From Enhydrobacter aerosaccus (GTDB lineage: Bacteria; Pseudomonadota; Alphaproteobacteria; Reyranellales; Reyranellaceae): a stretch of 64,000 nt of DNA. Shown in pieces: positions 16,071 through 25,180 of this stretch. How positions within the stretch are numbered: the stretch's first letter is position 1; every line of letters begins with the position of its first letter. The DNA is taken from the NCBI GenBank assembly GCA_903839865.1, contig CAIMEE010000420.1, forward strand, positions 1 to 64,000, in the 5' to 3' direction. The notes beneath the pieces were generated by a model. That model was not told the DNA's origin, did no database searches, and saw only the letters and a list, made by a program, of their open reading frames with translations. The translations under genes and the position numbers were made by a program.

Positions 16071-18214
16071 GTCGAAGGACGTTCGTCCGCACGCGTCGCC
16101 TCGGCCATGCGGATGCGGGCGTAGGCCATGATCTCGGTCGGCGGGCCGACCCGCTCGATGCGCCCGTCCATGACCACTGCGACGCGATCGGCGATCGCCA
16201 GCGGCGCCAGGCGATGGGTAATCATGATCACCGTGCGGCCGCGGGTGTTGTTCTTGAGCTGGCGCAGCAGCTGCTCCTCGGTCGCGGGGTCGAGCGCGCT
16301 GGTCGCTTCGTCGAGGATCAGGATACGCGGGTTGCGGATCAGTGCGCGTGCGATCGACAGAAGCTGGCGCTGCCCGGTCGAGAGGCCACGGCCGCGCTCG
16401 CCGACGATCGTGTTGTACCCGTGCGGCAGGCGCTGGATGAACCCGTGGGCGCCAACGAACTTCGCCACCGTGACGACGCGGCTGGGATCCTTGTCGACCA
16501 CACCCATGGCGATGTTGTCGAGCACCGAGCCGGTGAAGAGCTGGACATCCTGCGGCACGCTGCCGATCTGGGCGCGCAGTTGTGCCGGCGGCATGTGCGC
16601 CACGTCGTTGCCGTCGACCAGCACGCGGCCAAGGGATGGCTGGAACAGGCCCTGGATCAGGTTGGCGATGGTCGTCTTGCCCGAGCCCGAGGGCCCCACG
16701 ATACCCAGGATCTCGCCGGCGGCGATCTCGAGGTCGGCGGCATGCAGGATCGCGGGCGCCCCGTCTTCGGGGCGATAGGTCACGCGCTCCAGGCTGATGG
16801 CGCCCGTGATCGGCGGCAAGGGCGCCAGCGCCCCGGGCTGGCTCTCGACCGGTTCGTGCATCAGCTCATCGATGCGCTGGAAGGCTGCGCGCACGGCCTG
16901 GAGCTGATGCCAGGCGGCCACCAGCTGTCGCATCGGCATGAGCGCCCGCATCGCCAGCATGTTGGCCGCAATCAGCCCGCCGACGGAGAGGTAGCCCGCC
17001 TCGATCTGGTGGACGCCGGCCACGATCAGCACCAGCGACGCCACGAGCTGCAGGATGCCCGAGGCGCTGGCGGCGATGTTGGCCAGGTGATTGACCCGGA
17101 AGTTGGTGGCGGCGGCCTGCTCGACCCGGGCTTGCCAGCGCCGTTCGACCTCCGCTTCGAGCCCCAGCGCCTTGATGGTCTGGGCGTTGGCCACCGTCTC
17201 GGTCAGGGTCGAGGCCTTGGCAGCGAGTGCCTGGAAATTGTCGTCGGTGAGTTGCCGCTGCGCGCGATGCGTGGCGAGAGAGACACCGATCAGCACCGGA
17301 ATGGCGAGCGCGGTGATCAGGCCCAGCATGGCGCTGACGGCGCACGCGGCCGCGAGGAACAGGACCACGAACGCAAGATCGATCGCGAGCGCCGGCATCT
17401 GGCCGGTGAAGAAGGCGCGCAGCACGTCGAGCTGGCGCAGGCGTTCGGCGATGACACCCGACGGTGTGCGCTCGAAGTGCCGATAAGGAAGCTGCATCAG
17501 GTGATGCACGACTTCGCCGCTCATTACGATGTCGAGCCGCGCCCCGGTGCGGGCGGACAGCCAGCCGCGCGCGACGCGCAACGCAAAGTCGAGCGCGTAC
17601 GCCGCCAGCACCGCGGCACTGAGCGCTGCCATCATCGTGGTGACCGTGTCGGCGCTGCCGCGTCCGATCACCCGGTTCAGGACCAGCATCATGAAGAGCG
17701 GCGTGACGAGCCCCAGCAGGTTGATAAGGAACGACGCGCCGGCCAGCTTCAGGATCACCGGCCGCACCTTGGCGGCGAGCGGCGCGTACCAGTCGACGCG
17801 CTGGCCCGGCACGACCGGCGGACGCAGCACCAGTGCGCGAGCGCCAAGCGCCTTCACATTCTGGACCGTCGTCTGCCAAACGCGGCCTTCGATCACGTCG
17901 AGCATGGTCCACTGCTCGCCGCGGCCGGACACCACGACATGGGCCATGCCGGAGGGGGCGACGACGGCAAAGGGGGTGGGCAATTCGTCGAGCGGTGCTG
18001 CGCCCAGGTCGAGCGCGCTCGCCTCGAGCCCCAGCTGGGCGCCCACTCTCAGGAAGCCCGCTTCGTCGAGGCCGCTCTCGGGAAGCGCCGCGAGACGGCG
18101 CACATCGGCCTCGCTCACCGGCCGACCGATCTGCTGGGCGACATAGAGCAGCGCCCGCATCAACGAGTCGATGGGGCGGGTCTCTGCGACGCCGGTATTT
18201 TCGAGGGGAGCCAT
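16067..18214 (-). CDS. Type-I-secretion-like ABC transporter (fused permease-ATPase) with Cys-less C39-like domain
   Basis: The protein has 715 residues. Residues 12-130 match the C39-like domain position of HlyB/LapB-type exporters but contain no Cys, so it is not a protease. Five or six membrane helices span residues 155-430. The ATPase has Walker A GPSGSGKTT, Q-loop SVPQDVQLF, signature LSTGQRQ (a variant of LSGGQ), Walker B ILILDEATS and H-loop ITHRL. HlyD- and TolC-type partners are not adjacent. It begins 88 bases after the metK stop, separated by a 10-bp hairpin. Confidence 0.86.
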   Translation of the reverse strand: MAPLENTGVAETRPIDSLMRALLYVAQQIGRPVSEADVRRLAALPESGLDEAGFLRVGAQLGLEASALDLGAAPLDELPTPFAVVAPSGMAHVVVSGRGEQWTMLDVIEGRVWQTTVQNVKALGARALVLRPPVVPGQRVDWYAPLAAKVRPVILKLAGASFLINLLGLVTPLFMMLVLNRVIGRGSADTVTTMMAALSAAVLAAYALDFALRVARGWLSARTGARLDIVMSGEVVHHLMQLPYRHFERTPSGVIAERLRQLDVLRAFFTGQMPALAIDLAFVVLFLAAACAVSAMLGLITALAIPVLIGVSLATHRAQRQLTDDNFQALAAKASTLTETVANAQTIKALGLEAEVERRWQARVEQAAATNFRVNHLANIAASASGILQLVASLVLIVAGVHQIEAGYLSVGGLIAANMLAMRALMPMRQLVAAWHQLQAVRAAFQRIDELMHEPVESQPGALAPLPPITGAISLERVTYRPEDGAPAILHAADLEIAAGEILGIVGPSGSGKTTIANLIQGLFQPSLGRVLVDGNDVAHMPPAQLRAQIGSVPQDVQLFTGSVLDNIAMGVVDKDPSRVVTVAKFVGAHGFIQRLPHGYNTIVGERGRGLSTGQRQLLSIARALIRNPRILILDEATSALDPATEEQLLRQLKNNTRGRTVIMITHRLAPLAIADRVAVVMDGRIERVGPPTEIMAYARIRMAEATRADERPST

Positions 18215-18224
18215 CCGCTACCTG

Positions 18225-18250
18225 CTCCAGCGGCGCGGGTGCCGCTGGAG
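18225..18250. other. Perfect hairpin between metK and the ABC gene
   Basis: CTCCAGCGGC and GCCGCTGGAG enclose a six-base loop. No U-run follows on the minus strand, so it is not a classical terminator. It may affect mRNA stability or translation of the ABC gene starting at 18214. Confidence 0.5.
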
Positions 18251-18301
18251 AATCGTAGTGGAAATCGCCGTCAAATCAATCGATTGCGGCGAGACGTCCG
18301 C

Positions 18302-19588
18302 CTAGCGTGCGCCGAAGGCGCGCTTCAGCTCGGTCACGAGGTCGAGACGTTCCCAGGAGAAGCTGCCGTCCTTCTCGGGCTTGCGGCCAAAGTGACCGTA
18401 GGCCGCGGTCTTCTGGTAGATCGGCTTGTTGAGCTGCAAGCCACGACGAATGTTCGTCGGACGCAGCGGGAAGACGTCGGCCAGAACCTTCTCGAGTTTG
18501 CGCTCATCGACCTTGCCGGTGCCCTGGGTGTCGACATAGAGCGACATCGGATCGGCAACGCCGATCGCGTAGGCGACCTGGATCAGGCAACGGTCGGCGA
18601 GGCCGGCGGCAACGACGTTCTTGGCGAGGTAGCGCGCGGCATAGGCAGCCGAGCGGTCGACCTTGGTCGGGTCCTTGCCGGAGAAGGCGCCGCCGCCGTG
18701 CGGGGCGTAGCCGCCGTAGGTGTCGACGATGATCTTGCGGCCGGTCAGGCCGCAGTCGCCGTCGGGACCGCCGACCACGAAGTTGCCGGTCGGATTGCAG
18801 AAGAAGTCGGCCGTCTTCTTGGGCATCCAGCCCTTGGGCAGCGACTTCTCGACATGGCCCGTGATCATCTCGCGGATCATGCCCGAGTTGTACTTCTTGC
18901 CCTTGGCGTTGGTTTCACGGTGCTGCGTCGAGACGACCACCTTGGTGGCGCCGACGGCCTTGCCGTTCACGTAGCGCACGGTGACCTGGCTCTTGGCGTC
19001 GGGCTGCAGGTCGGCGAGCTCGCCCGAGCGGCGAGCCTTGCTCAGCACCTCGAGGATCTTGTGCGAGAAGAAGATCGGGGCCGGCATGAACGAGTTCTTC
19101 TCGTATTCCTCCGAATCGCGGCAGGCGAAGCCGAACATCAGGCCCTGGTCGCCTGCGCCTTCCTGCTCGCCGAGATTGCCGCCCTTTTTCTTGGCGTCGA
19201 CGCCCATCGCGATGTCGGGCGACTGGCCGTGCAGCAGCACCTCAACATCGGCGCCATGGAACGAGAAGCCGTCCTGATCGTAGCCGATGTCACGGACCAC
19301 ATCGCGCGCGATCTCGGTCAGGGCCTCACGGTTGACGACGGTGTGCTTGCCGAATTTCTTCATGAAGGGCGCCGAGGCGCGGCCTTCGCCGGCGATCACG
19401 ATCTTGTTCGTGGTGACCAGGGTTTCGCAGCCCAGGCGGGTATTGGTATGGCTGTCGTCGGCGATGCCGAGCTTGATGTCGTTGGCAATGAACGCATCGA
19501 GGATCGCGTCAGAGATCTGGTCGCTGACCTTGTCCGGATGGCCTTCGGAAACCGATTCGCTAGTAAACAGATAGTCTTTGAGCGCCAT
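18302..19588 (-). CDS. metK: S-adenosylmethionine synthase
   Basis: This ~428-residue enzyme forms SAM from methionine and ATP in the cytoplasm. It shows the family signatures [13 protein letters not shown] (N-terminus), [10 protein letters not shown] and [18 protein letters not shown] chose the start at 19588 because GGAGGG lies 5 bases before it and the family N-terminus ([19 protein letters not shown]) begins there. In many alphaproteobacteria metK follows the xre gene, as here, then trmB; here an ABC gene takes the trmB place. The ~180-base leader is G+C-rich with a strong stem-loop, but I could not fit a known SAM riboswitch. Confidence 0.97.
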   Translation of the reverse strand: MALKDYLFTSESVSEGHPDKVSDQISDAILDAFIANDIKLGIADDSHTNTRLGCETLVTTNKIVIAGEGRASAPFMKKFGKHTVVNREALTEIARDVVRDIGYDQDGFSFHGADVEVLLHGQSPDIAMGVDAKKKGGNLGEQEGAGDQGLMFGFACRDSEEYEKNSFMPAPIFFSHKILEVLSKARRSGELADLQPDAKSQVTVRYVNGKAVGATKVVVSTQHRETNAKGKKYNSGMIREMITGHVEKSLPKGWMPKKTADFFCNPTGNFVVGGPDGDCGLTGRKIIVDTYGGYAPHGGGAFSGKDPTKVDRSAAYAARYLAKNVVAAGLADRCLIQVAYAIGVADPMSLYVDTQGTGKVDERKLEKVLADVFPLRPTNIRRGLQLNKPIYQKTAAYGHFGRKPEKDGSFSWERLDLVTELKRAFGAR

Positions 19589-19769
19589 AGCACCCTCCAC
19601 CGATGTCACTGGACTCCGGGCAGGGCGGCAGGGCCGCCTACGTCCGGCTTAGCCTTTGTTTACGCGGTGGCAAGTCGTCCAAATCCGTCCGCGGCGGCGC
19701 CGGGTATCGACGCCGCGCCGCTAAAAACTCTACTTGGCGGTGGAAATCAAGAGGGGCGAGAGGGATGGA

Positions 19770-20225
19770 TCAGCGCCCCTTGCGACCGCCCAGGACCTCG
19801 GCATGGCTGGCGGCGCCCACGGCCTTGACCATTTCGAAGATACGCTTGCGTACACGGTTCTCGCGGATTTTGTAGTAGGCGCGCACCAGTTCGAGCGTCT
19901 CGCGCTTGATCAGGGGGTCTTTTTCCTGCTCGAACGGGGTGGAGGCCTCGCCGAACCCCTTTTTGCCGCGGCCCGACATCGGCCGTCCGGCCAGGGCGTT
20001 GGAGGGCATCTCGTCGAAAAAGTAGGAGACCGGCACGTCCAGAACCTTCGAGAATTCGAAGAGCCTGCTCGATCCGATGCGGTTGGAACCGCGCTCGTAC
20101 TTCTGAATTTGCTGGAAAGTGAGACCGACGGCGTTCCCGAGCTTCTCCTGGCTCATGCCCAGAAGTGTACGCCGTTGGCGCATGCGCGCACCCACATGAA
20201 CATCGACCGGATGTGATCTTGCCAT
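19770..20225 (-). CDS. XRE-family (Cro/CI-type HTH) transcriptional regulator
   Basis: This 151-residue regulator has an N-terminal HTH (residues 12-70: RRTLLGMSQEKLGNAVGL, FQQIQKYERGSNRI) and a basic helical C-terminus. It is the conserved alphaproteobacterial regulator found between lnt and metK. The 214-base AT-rich upstream gap holds repeated TGCATA motifs (20324-20358) likely to be its promoter or operator, and the ATGCATATCT core matches the repeats near 13 kb. Its targets are unknown; autoregulation is inferred. Confidence 0.9.
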   Translation of the reverse strand: MARSHPVDVHVGARMRQRRTLLGMSQEKLGNAVGLTFQQIQKYERGSNRIGSSRLFEFSKVLDVPVSYFFDEMPSNALAGRPMSGRGKKGFGEASTPFEQEKDPLIKRETLELVRAYYKIRENRVRKRIFEMVKAVGAASHAEVLGGRKGR

Positions 20226-20319
20226 GGCTGACGTGGTTCCTTTTGCCCTTGATTCTTCACAACGTCTGCGCGTGCTGCGAAATCACAACACGCCTGAAGT
20301 GCGCAAATCGGACCGAATC

Positions 20320-20362
20320 AGATGTGCATACATGCATATCTACTCGCCCTGAGTGCATATTA
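20320..20362. promoter_or_regulatory. TGCATA repeats upstream of the XRE regulator
   Basis: The stretch has GTGCATA, CATGCATATCT and GTGCATATTA in close succession, about 100-135 bases upstream of the xre start. The central ATGCATATCT (20332-20341) is shared with the 18-base repeats near 13.0 and 13.5 kb. This arrangement suits a dimeric HTH regulator or an AT-rich promoter. The binding protein is not known. Confidence 0.4.
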
Positions 20363-20439
20363 CTTTACTGTTTCGAAAAAGGAATGCAAGCGAAGTTAGT
20401 ACGTTGAATTTGCACTAAATTCCTAGCCTGACGCCACTC

Positions 20440-21930
20440 TCAACTTTTGCGCTTTACACCCGCGCAAAGCCCCATCAGGACCAACACCGCCAGGACCGTC
20501 CAGTCGCGCCATCTAGAGTAGAAAGTTGCAACACGCGGTGGTGGTAGGACATGATCTATTACACCCTGTCTTTCCAGATCGAGCGACGCGAGCACCCGGC
20601 CGTAGGCATCGATCACGGCGGAGACACCGGTGTTGGCGGCGCGAACCATCGGCAGTCCTTCCTCGATGGCACGCAGGCGTGCGCTGGTGAGATGCTGGTA
20701 GGGACCGCTCGACGTGCCGAACCACGCATCGTTGGTGACATTGACCAGCCAGTACGGCCGCGCGCCCGGCCCCGTCACCGCCCCGGGAAAGATCGCCTCG
20801 TAGCAGATCGTCGGTGAAAATGGGGGCAGGCCCGGCAGCGCGAGCGTTACGAAGGAAGTGCCGACCTCGAACGAGCCGCGGCCGATCGCACCGCTGATCG
20901 GTGGAAACTCCTTGTGCCAGGGGATGTACTCGCCGAACGGCACGAGATGGACCTTGTCGTAGTACGCCCGGACCACAGCATTCGCGTCGATCGCCAGCAG
21001 GGAATTCCAGGCGCCGTCGGCGCGGTCCGCGGTGCCGCGGGCCATGCCGCCCAGCAGAAATCCGTTGGGCGGTGCGGCCGCGGCCATCGCCGGCAGGGCC
21101 GCCGACCCCGGCACGACGACGAAGGGCACGGCCGTCTCCGGCCACACGACGGCCGCCAGCCGCTCGAAGCCGGGACGCCGGCTGAGCTCGATCAGCTTCT
21201 GGAATTGCGCAGCGCGATCGTTGGCCGCCATCTTCTCCCGTTGCGGGACGTTGGGCTGGACAATGCGGATCACCGGTCCCGCAGATCCCTCGTCCGGCGC
21301 GGGCATCACGGCGAGACCCGCTCCACCGGCAGCGACGACAATCCCCAGCGCCACGATCGCCGCGCGCCAGCCGGCGGCCGGCGCTGCCAGGATCACGAAG
21401 GTGAGCGCGCCCATGCCGTAGACGCCGATCACGGCCGCACTCTGTAGAAGGGCCGGCGCGAAGGCCCAGACGTGACCCAGCGGATTCCAGGGAAGGCCGG
21501 TGAAGATGTGACCGCGCACCCACTCCGTCACCGTCCACAGGATCGCCAGCACCAGCAGCCGCCGGTAGCGGCTGTCGAGGTGAGGCCAACGTAGCGCCAG
21601 CCACCGCGCAGCACCGGCCGCCATCGCAGGGAAGACGCCCAGCACGACCGCGAGACCCAGCACGGCCGGCACGCCGAGCCAGGCGAAGTCGGCGGGCGGC
21701 ACGAAGAACGCTTCGGCCATCCAGTAGCAGCCGACAGCGAAATGGCCCCAGCCCCACGCCCAGGCTCGTAGGAAGGCAGCCTTGGGCGTCGGTGCGGCGT
21801 CCCAGTGGCGCACGAAGACCACGATGCCGACAACGCCGAGCGGCAGCCAGAACAACGGCGGCATCGCCAGCGCCGCGGCGACGCCGGCGAGGAACGCCGC
21901 GCCGTATATGCGCCAGGCGGGAGACTTCAT
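20440..21930 (-). CDS. lnt: Apolipoprotein N-acyltransferase
   Basis: This 496-residue inner-membrane enzyme adds the third acyl chain to lipoproteins. About seven N-terminal membrane helices (residues 1-200) precede a periplasmic nitrilase-type domain. The catalytic triad is visible as Glu in WPETAVPF, Lys in KVHLVPFGEYIPW and Cys in TICYEAIFPG. A C-terminal helix (WTVLAVLVLMGLCAG) anchors the protein. It lies 17 bases after corC in the usual corC-lnt order. Confidence 0.96.
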   Translation of the reverse strand: MKSPAWRIYGAAFLAGVAAALAMPPLFWLPLGVVGIVVFVRHWDAAPTPKAAFLRAWAWGWGHFAVGCYWMAEAFFVPPADFAWLGVPAVLGLAVVLGVFPAMAAGAARWLALRWPHLDSRYRRLLVLAILWTVTEWVRGHIFTGLPWNPLGHVWAFAPALLQSAAVIGVYGMGALTFVILAAPAAGWRAAIVALGIVVAAGGAGLAVMPAPDEGSAGPVIRIVQPNVPQREKMAANDRAAQFQKLIELSRRPGFERLAAVVWPETAVPFVVVPGSAALPAMAAAAPPNGFLLGGMARGTADRADGAWNSLLAIDANAVVRAYYDKVHLVPFGEYIPWHKEFPPISGAIGRGSFEVGTSFVTLALPGLPPFSPTICYEAIFPGAVTGPGARPYWLVNVTNDAWFGTSSGPYQHLTSARLRAIEEGLPMVRAANTGVSAVIDAYGRVLASLDLERQGVIDHVLPPPRVATFYSRWRDWTVLAVLVLMGLCAGVKRKS

Positions 21931-21947
21931 CGCAGCGGTATGGGCGA

Positions 21948-22913
21948 TCAGGGCGCCGGCGGCGAGGAGACCGGCGGTCGCACGCGCAGGCGGCGGATGC
22001 GGCGGGGATCGACCTGCAAGATCTCGAACTCGACACCCGACGGATGGAGCACGACCTCGCCGCGCTCGGGGATGCGGCCGAGCAGCGAGAAGATCAGCCC
22101 GCCGACGGTGTCGACTTCGCGGCGCTCGTCTTCCGACACGACGGGGCCTATCTCCTGCTCCAGCAACTCGATCGGCGTGCGGCCGTTCATGTCGAGCGTG
22201 CCGTCGTTGCGGCGCGCCATGACCGGCGGTTGCGCCACGTCATGCTCGTCTTCGATCTCGCCCACGATCTCCTCGACCAGGTCCTCGATGGTGAGCAACC
22301 CGTCGGTACCGCCGAACTCGTCGACGACCAGCGCCATGTGCGTGCGTTGCCGGCGCATGTCGAGCAGCATGTCGAGCACGGGCATCGTCGGCGCCACGAA
22401 GACGACGCGGCGCAATATGTCGCGCAGATTGAATTTCTTGGCCGTGCCCCAGTAGACCAGCACGTCCTTGATGTGGACCATGCCGATCACGTCGTCGAGC
22501 GACTCCCGGTAGATCGGATAGCGCGAGTGCGCCTCGGTCTGGATCAGGCGCACGACCGCATCGATCGGCGTGTCGGCCGCGATGCCCACGATGTCGACAC
22601 GCGGCACCATGACGTCGCGTACGGTCTTGTCGCGCAGCTTCAGGATGTTGGCCAGCAACACGCGCTGGTCGTCGCTGATCGGCGTGTCGCTCTCGGGCGT
22701 CTCCTCGATCAGCTCCTCGATCGCCTCGCGCACCAGTTCGTTCTTGTCGCGCCGGCGCAGCTTGCGCACGAGGGCACGCCAGAAGCCGCCGCCAATGGGA
22801 AGACCGGGGGCGGAAGGTTCGGGGGTCGCACCGGAAGGTGCGGTTGGCACTTCTCCGGGCGATGTCGGGCTGCCGAGGCTCGTTTGTGGGCCTCGCGAGG
22901 TGGAGTCCGGCAT
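21948..22913 (-). CDS. corC: CorC/TlyC-type CBS-domain protein
   Basis: This 321-residue soluble protein has two CBS domains (RDVMVPRVDIVGIAADTPID; HMALVVDEFGGTDGLLTIED) and a C-terminal CorC_HlyC transporter-associated domain (DTVGGLIFSLLGRIPERGEV). Without a DUF21 membrane domain it is the short CorC type, linked to magnesium/cobalt efflux or adenine-nucleotide sensing. The N-terminal 35 residues are Pro/Ser/Ala-rich. It normally follows ybeY directly; here an aldo/keto reductase on the opposite strand separates them. Confidence 0.9.
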   Translation of the reverse strand: MPDSTSRGPQTSLGSPTSPGEVPTAPSGATPEPSAPGLPIGGGFWRALVRKLRRRDKNELVREAIEELIEETPESDTPISDDQRVLLANILKLRDKTVRDVMVPRVDIVGIAADTPIDAVVRLIQTEAHSRYPIYRESLDDVIGMVHIKDVLVYWGTAKKFNLRDILRRVVFVAPTMPVLDMLLDMRRQRTHMALVVDEFGGTDGLLTIEDLVEEIVGEIEDEHDVAQPPVMARRNDGTLDMNGRTPIELLEQEIGPVVSEDERREVDTVGGLIFSLLGRIPERGEVVLHPSGVEFEILQVDPRRIRRLRVRPPVSSPPAP

Positions 22914-22963
22914 GGCTCTTAAGATAGGCTATCGGCCTTGCGTTGCAATGACGGAAGTTCCTG

Positions 22964-23794
22964 ATGCGTTCCTGTAGATTGCCCTCTGGCGCGGAAATGC
23001 CCGTTTTTGGCATCGGTACGTGGCGGATGGGCGAGAGCACGCGCCGCCGCGGCCAGGAGCTCGATGCCGTGCGCTACGCCCTCGACATCGGTTATCCGAT
23101 GATCGACACAGCCGAAATGTACGGCGACGGTGGCGCCGAGGAGATCGTGGGCGAGGCGATCAGGGACCGCAGGACACGGCCGTTCATCGTGAGCAAGGTT
23201 TACCCCCACAATGCCTCGTTGAGCGGCACGGTTGCGGCCTGCGAGCGCAGCCTGAAGCGCATGGGCATCGAGCGCATCGACCTCTACCTGCTGCACTGGC
23301 GCGGGGGCTCGCGGCTCGAGGATACGTTCACCGCCTTCCACAAGTTGAAGGCGGCAGGAAAGATCGGCGACTTCGGCGTCAGCAACTTCGATACCGACGA
23401 CATGGAAGACGCCGCGGAAGTCGACAAAGGACAGAACGGCAGCAACCAGATCCTTTACTGCCTGTCGCGGCGGGGTCCGGAGTTCGACCTGATCCCATGG
23501 ATGAAAAAGCGCGCGATCCCGCTGATGGCCTACTCGCCGCTCGATCAAGGCGGGCTGCTCGGCAAGGCGCCGCTCAAGAAGCTCGCGGCGGACGTTGGCT
23601 GCGCGCCGGCGCAGCTTGCTCTCGCGTGGCTGCTAGCCCAGCCGGGCGTGGTGACGATCCCGAAATCCTCAACGCGCGAACGCGTGAAGGAGAACTTCGG
23701 CGCGCTGGATGTGAAGCTGTCGCCCGACGTGATGGCCGCGCTCGACAAGGCGTTTCCATCGCCCAGGAGCAAGCAGTCGCTGCAGATGCTCTAG
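22964..23794 (+). CDS. Aldo/keto reductase
   Basis: This 276-residue NADPH-dependent (alpha/beta)8 barrel reductase has the catalytic tetrad visible as Asp and Tyr in MIDTAEMYGDG, Lys in PFIVSKVYP and His in LYLLHWRGG. The cofactor region is VTIPKSSTRERVKENF. It resembles the YeaE/2,5-diketogluconate reductase group; the substrate is unknown. It is the only plus-strand gene inside the conserved block running from miaB to metK, which suggests a later insertion. It overlaps ybeY tail-to-tail by 4 bases. Confidence 0.92.
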   Translation: MRSCRLPSGAEMPVFGIGTWRMGESTRRRGQELDAVRYALDIGYPMIDTAEMYGDGGAEEIVGEAIRDRRTRPFIVSKVYPHNASLSGTVAACERSLKRMGIERIDLYLLHWRGGSRLEDTFTAFHKLKAAGKIGDFGVSNFDTDDMEDAAEVDKGQNGSNQILYCLSRRGPEFDLIPWMKKRAIPLMAYSPLDQGGLLGKAPLKKLAADVGCAPAQLALAWLLAQPGVVTIPKSSTRERVKENFGALDVKLSPDVMAALDKAFPSPRSKQSLQML

Positions 23795-24258
23795 CGGACC
23801 TCGTACGGGTCGGCGATCCCAAGGCGTTTCAGGATGCGGCGCTCCAGCGCTTCCATGCGATCGGCGTCGGCGTCGCTGGTCTCGTGATCGTGTCCCAGCA
23901 GGTGGAGCGTGCCGTGCACCACGAGATGCACCAGGTGATCGGCCGGTGCCTTCTTCTGCTCCCGAGCCTCGCGCCATACCGTTTGCCGCGCCAGCACGAC
24001 GTCGCCCAGGAACGACTTCTCGCCGGACGGATAGGACAACACGTTGGTCGGCTTGTCCTTGCGGCGGTCCCGCTTGTTCAGCGCACGCACTGCCGCATCG
24101 TCTGCCAGCGCCACGGTGAGCGACTTGGCGCGGGCGCCGATCGCCACACGCGCGGCCTTGCGCACGAGGCGCTCGACGCCGGGCAGCGCCCGGCGCCACG
24201 CCGCGTCGAGCACGACGACGGTGCAGCTAGCGCCGGGCTTGCTGATCGCGCGCGTCAT
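23791..24258 (-). CDS. ybeY: Endoribonuclease YbeY, rRNA maturation factor
   Basis: This 155-residue zinc-dependent single-strand RNase is involved in 16S rRNA 3'-end processing and ribosome quality control. The zinc motif HGTLHLLGHDHE is intact, preceded by NVLSYPSGE and LGDVVLA. Its start lies inside the end of phoH (32-base overlap), the typical phoH-ybeY arrangement. Confidence 0.96.
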   Translation of the reverse strand: MTRAISKPGASCTVVVLDAAWRRALPGVERLVRKAARVAIGARAKSLTVALADDAAVRALNKRDRRKDKPTNVLSYPSGEKSFLGDVVLARQTVWREAREQKKAPADHLVHLVVHGTLHLLGHDHETSDADADRMEALERRILKRLGIADPYEVR

Positions 24259-25180
24259 AGGCCTCGACGATGCGGGTCACCAGGTCGTGGCGCACCACAT
24301 CCTGCGAGGTGAGCCGCACGAAGCGGATGCCGTTCACGTTCTCCAGCGTCTCGATCGCATCGGTGAGGCCCGAGCGCTGGTTGTTCGGCAGGTCGGTCTG
24401 GCTCGGATCGCCGGTGATCACCATGCGCGAGCCCTCGCCCAGGCGCGTCAGGAACATGCGCATCTGCATCGGCGTGGTGTTCTGCGCTTCGTCGAGGATG
24501 ACGAAGCAGTGCGCGAGCGTGCGGCCGCGCATGAAAGCCAGCGGCGCGATCTCTATTTCGCCCGACTCCATGCGGTGCGCGATCTGCTCGGCCGGGATCA
24601 TGTCGTGCAGCGCGTCGTACAGCGGCCGCAGGTAGGGATCGATCTTTTCCTTGAGGTCGCCCGGCAGGAAGCCCAGCCGCTCCCCCGCCTCCACCGCCGG
24701 CCGCGACAGCACGATCCGCTCGACCTTGCCCGTAAGCAGCAGCGACACGCCCTGGGCCACGGCAAGATAGGTCTTGCCGCTGCCGGCCGGTCCCAGCGCG
24801 AACACCATGTCGCGCTCCCGCAGCGCCTGGAGATAGCCGCGCTGCCCGGGGGTGCGCGCGGCGATCGTGCGGCGGCGCGTGCGGATGCTCTCGCCGTCCA
24901 CGTTGCCGCTGTCGTCGCCGTTCTTGGCGAAGCGCACGGACGCCTCGACGTCGGCCATCTCGACCGACAGGCCACGCTTCAGCCGCTCGTAGAGGCCGGT
25001 CAGCGCCTTGCTCGCGACGGTCACCTCGTCGCCCTCGCCCGTCACGTCCATCTGGTTGCCGCGCGCGTTGAGCTGCGCGCCGGTGAGCGCCTCGATGCGG
25101 ACCAGGTTGGAATCGTGATGGCCGTAGAGCTGGGCGACCACCGAATTGTCGTCGAACGCCATCCGCTTGGTGATGCTCAC
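24227..25180 (-). CDS. phoH: PhoH-like ATPase
   Basis: This 317-residue cytoplasmic P-loop NTPase has Walker [12 protein letters not shown], Walker [12 protein letters not shown] and a following [11 protein letters not shown]. The N-terminal ~100 residues resemble the KH-like region of YbeZ. YbeZ works with YbeY in rRNA maturation, consistent with the overlap. The stop of miaB overlaps its start by 4 bases. Confidence 0.95.
   Translation of the reverse strand: MSITKRMAFDDNSVVAQLYGHHDSNLVRIEALTGAQLNARGNQMDVTGEGDEVTVASKALTGLYERLKRGLSVEMADVEASVRFAKNGDDSGNVDGESIRTRRRTIAARTPGQRGYLQALRERDMVFALGPAGSGKTYLAVAQGVSLLLTGKVERIVLSRPAVEAGERLGFLPGDLKEKIDPYLRPLYDALHDMIPAEQIAHRMESGEIEIAPLAFMRGRTLAHCFVILDEAQNTTPMQMRMFLTRLGEGSRMVITGDPSQTDLPNNQRSGLTDAIETLENVNGIRFVRLTSQDVVRHDLVTRIVEAYDARDQQARR

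Noticed and set aside
16004-19828. A 3.8 kb open frame on the plus strand opposite the ABC protein and metK
   Set aside because: Composition and position show it is the antisense shadow of two clear genes.
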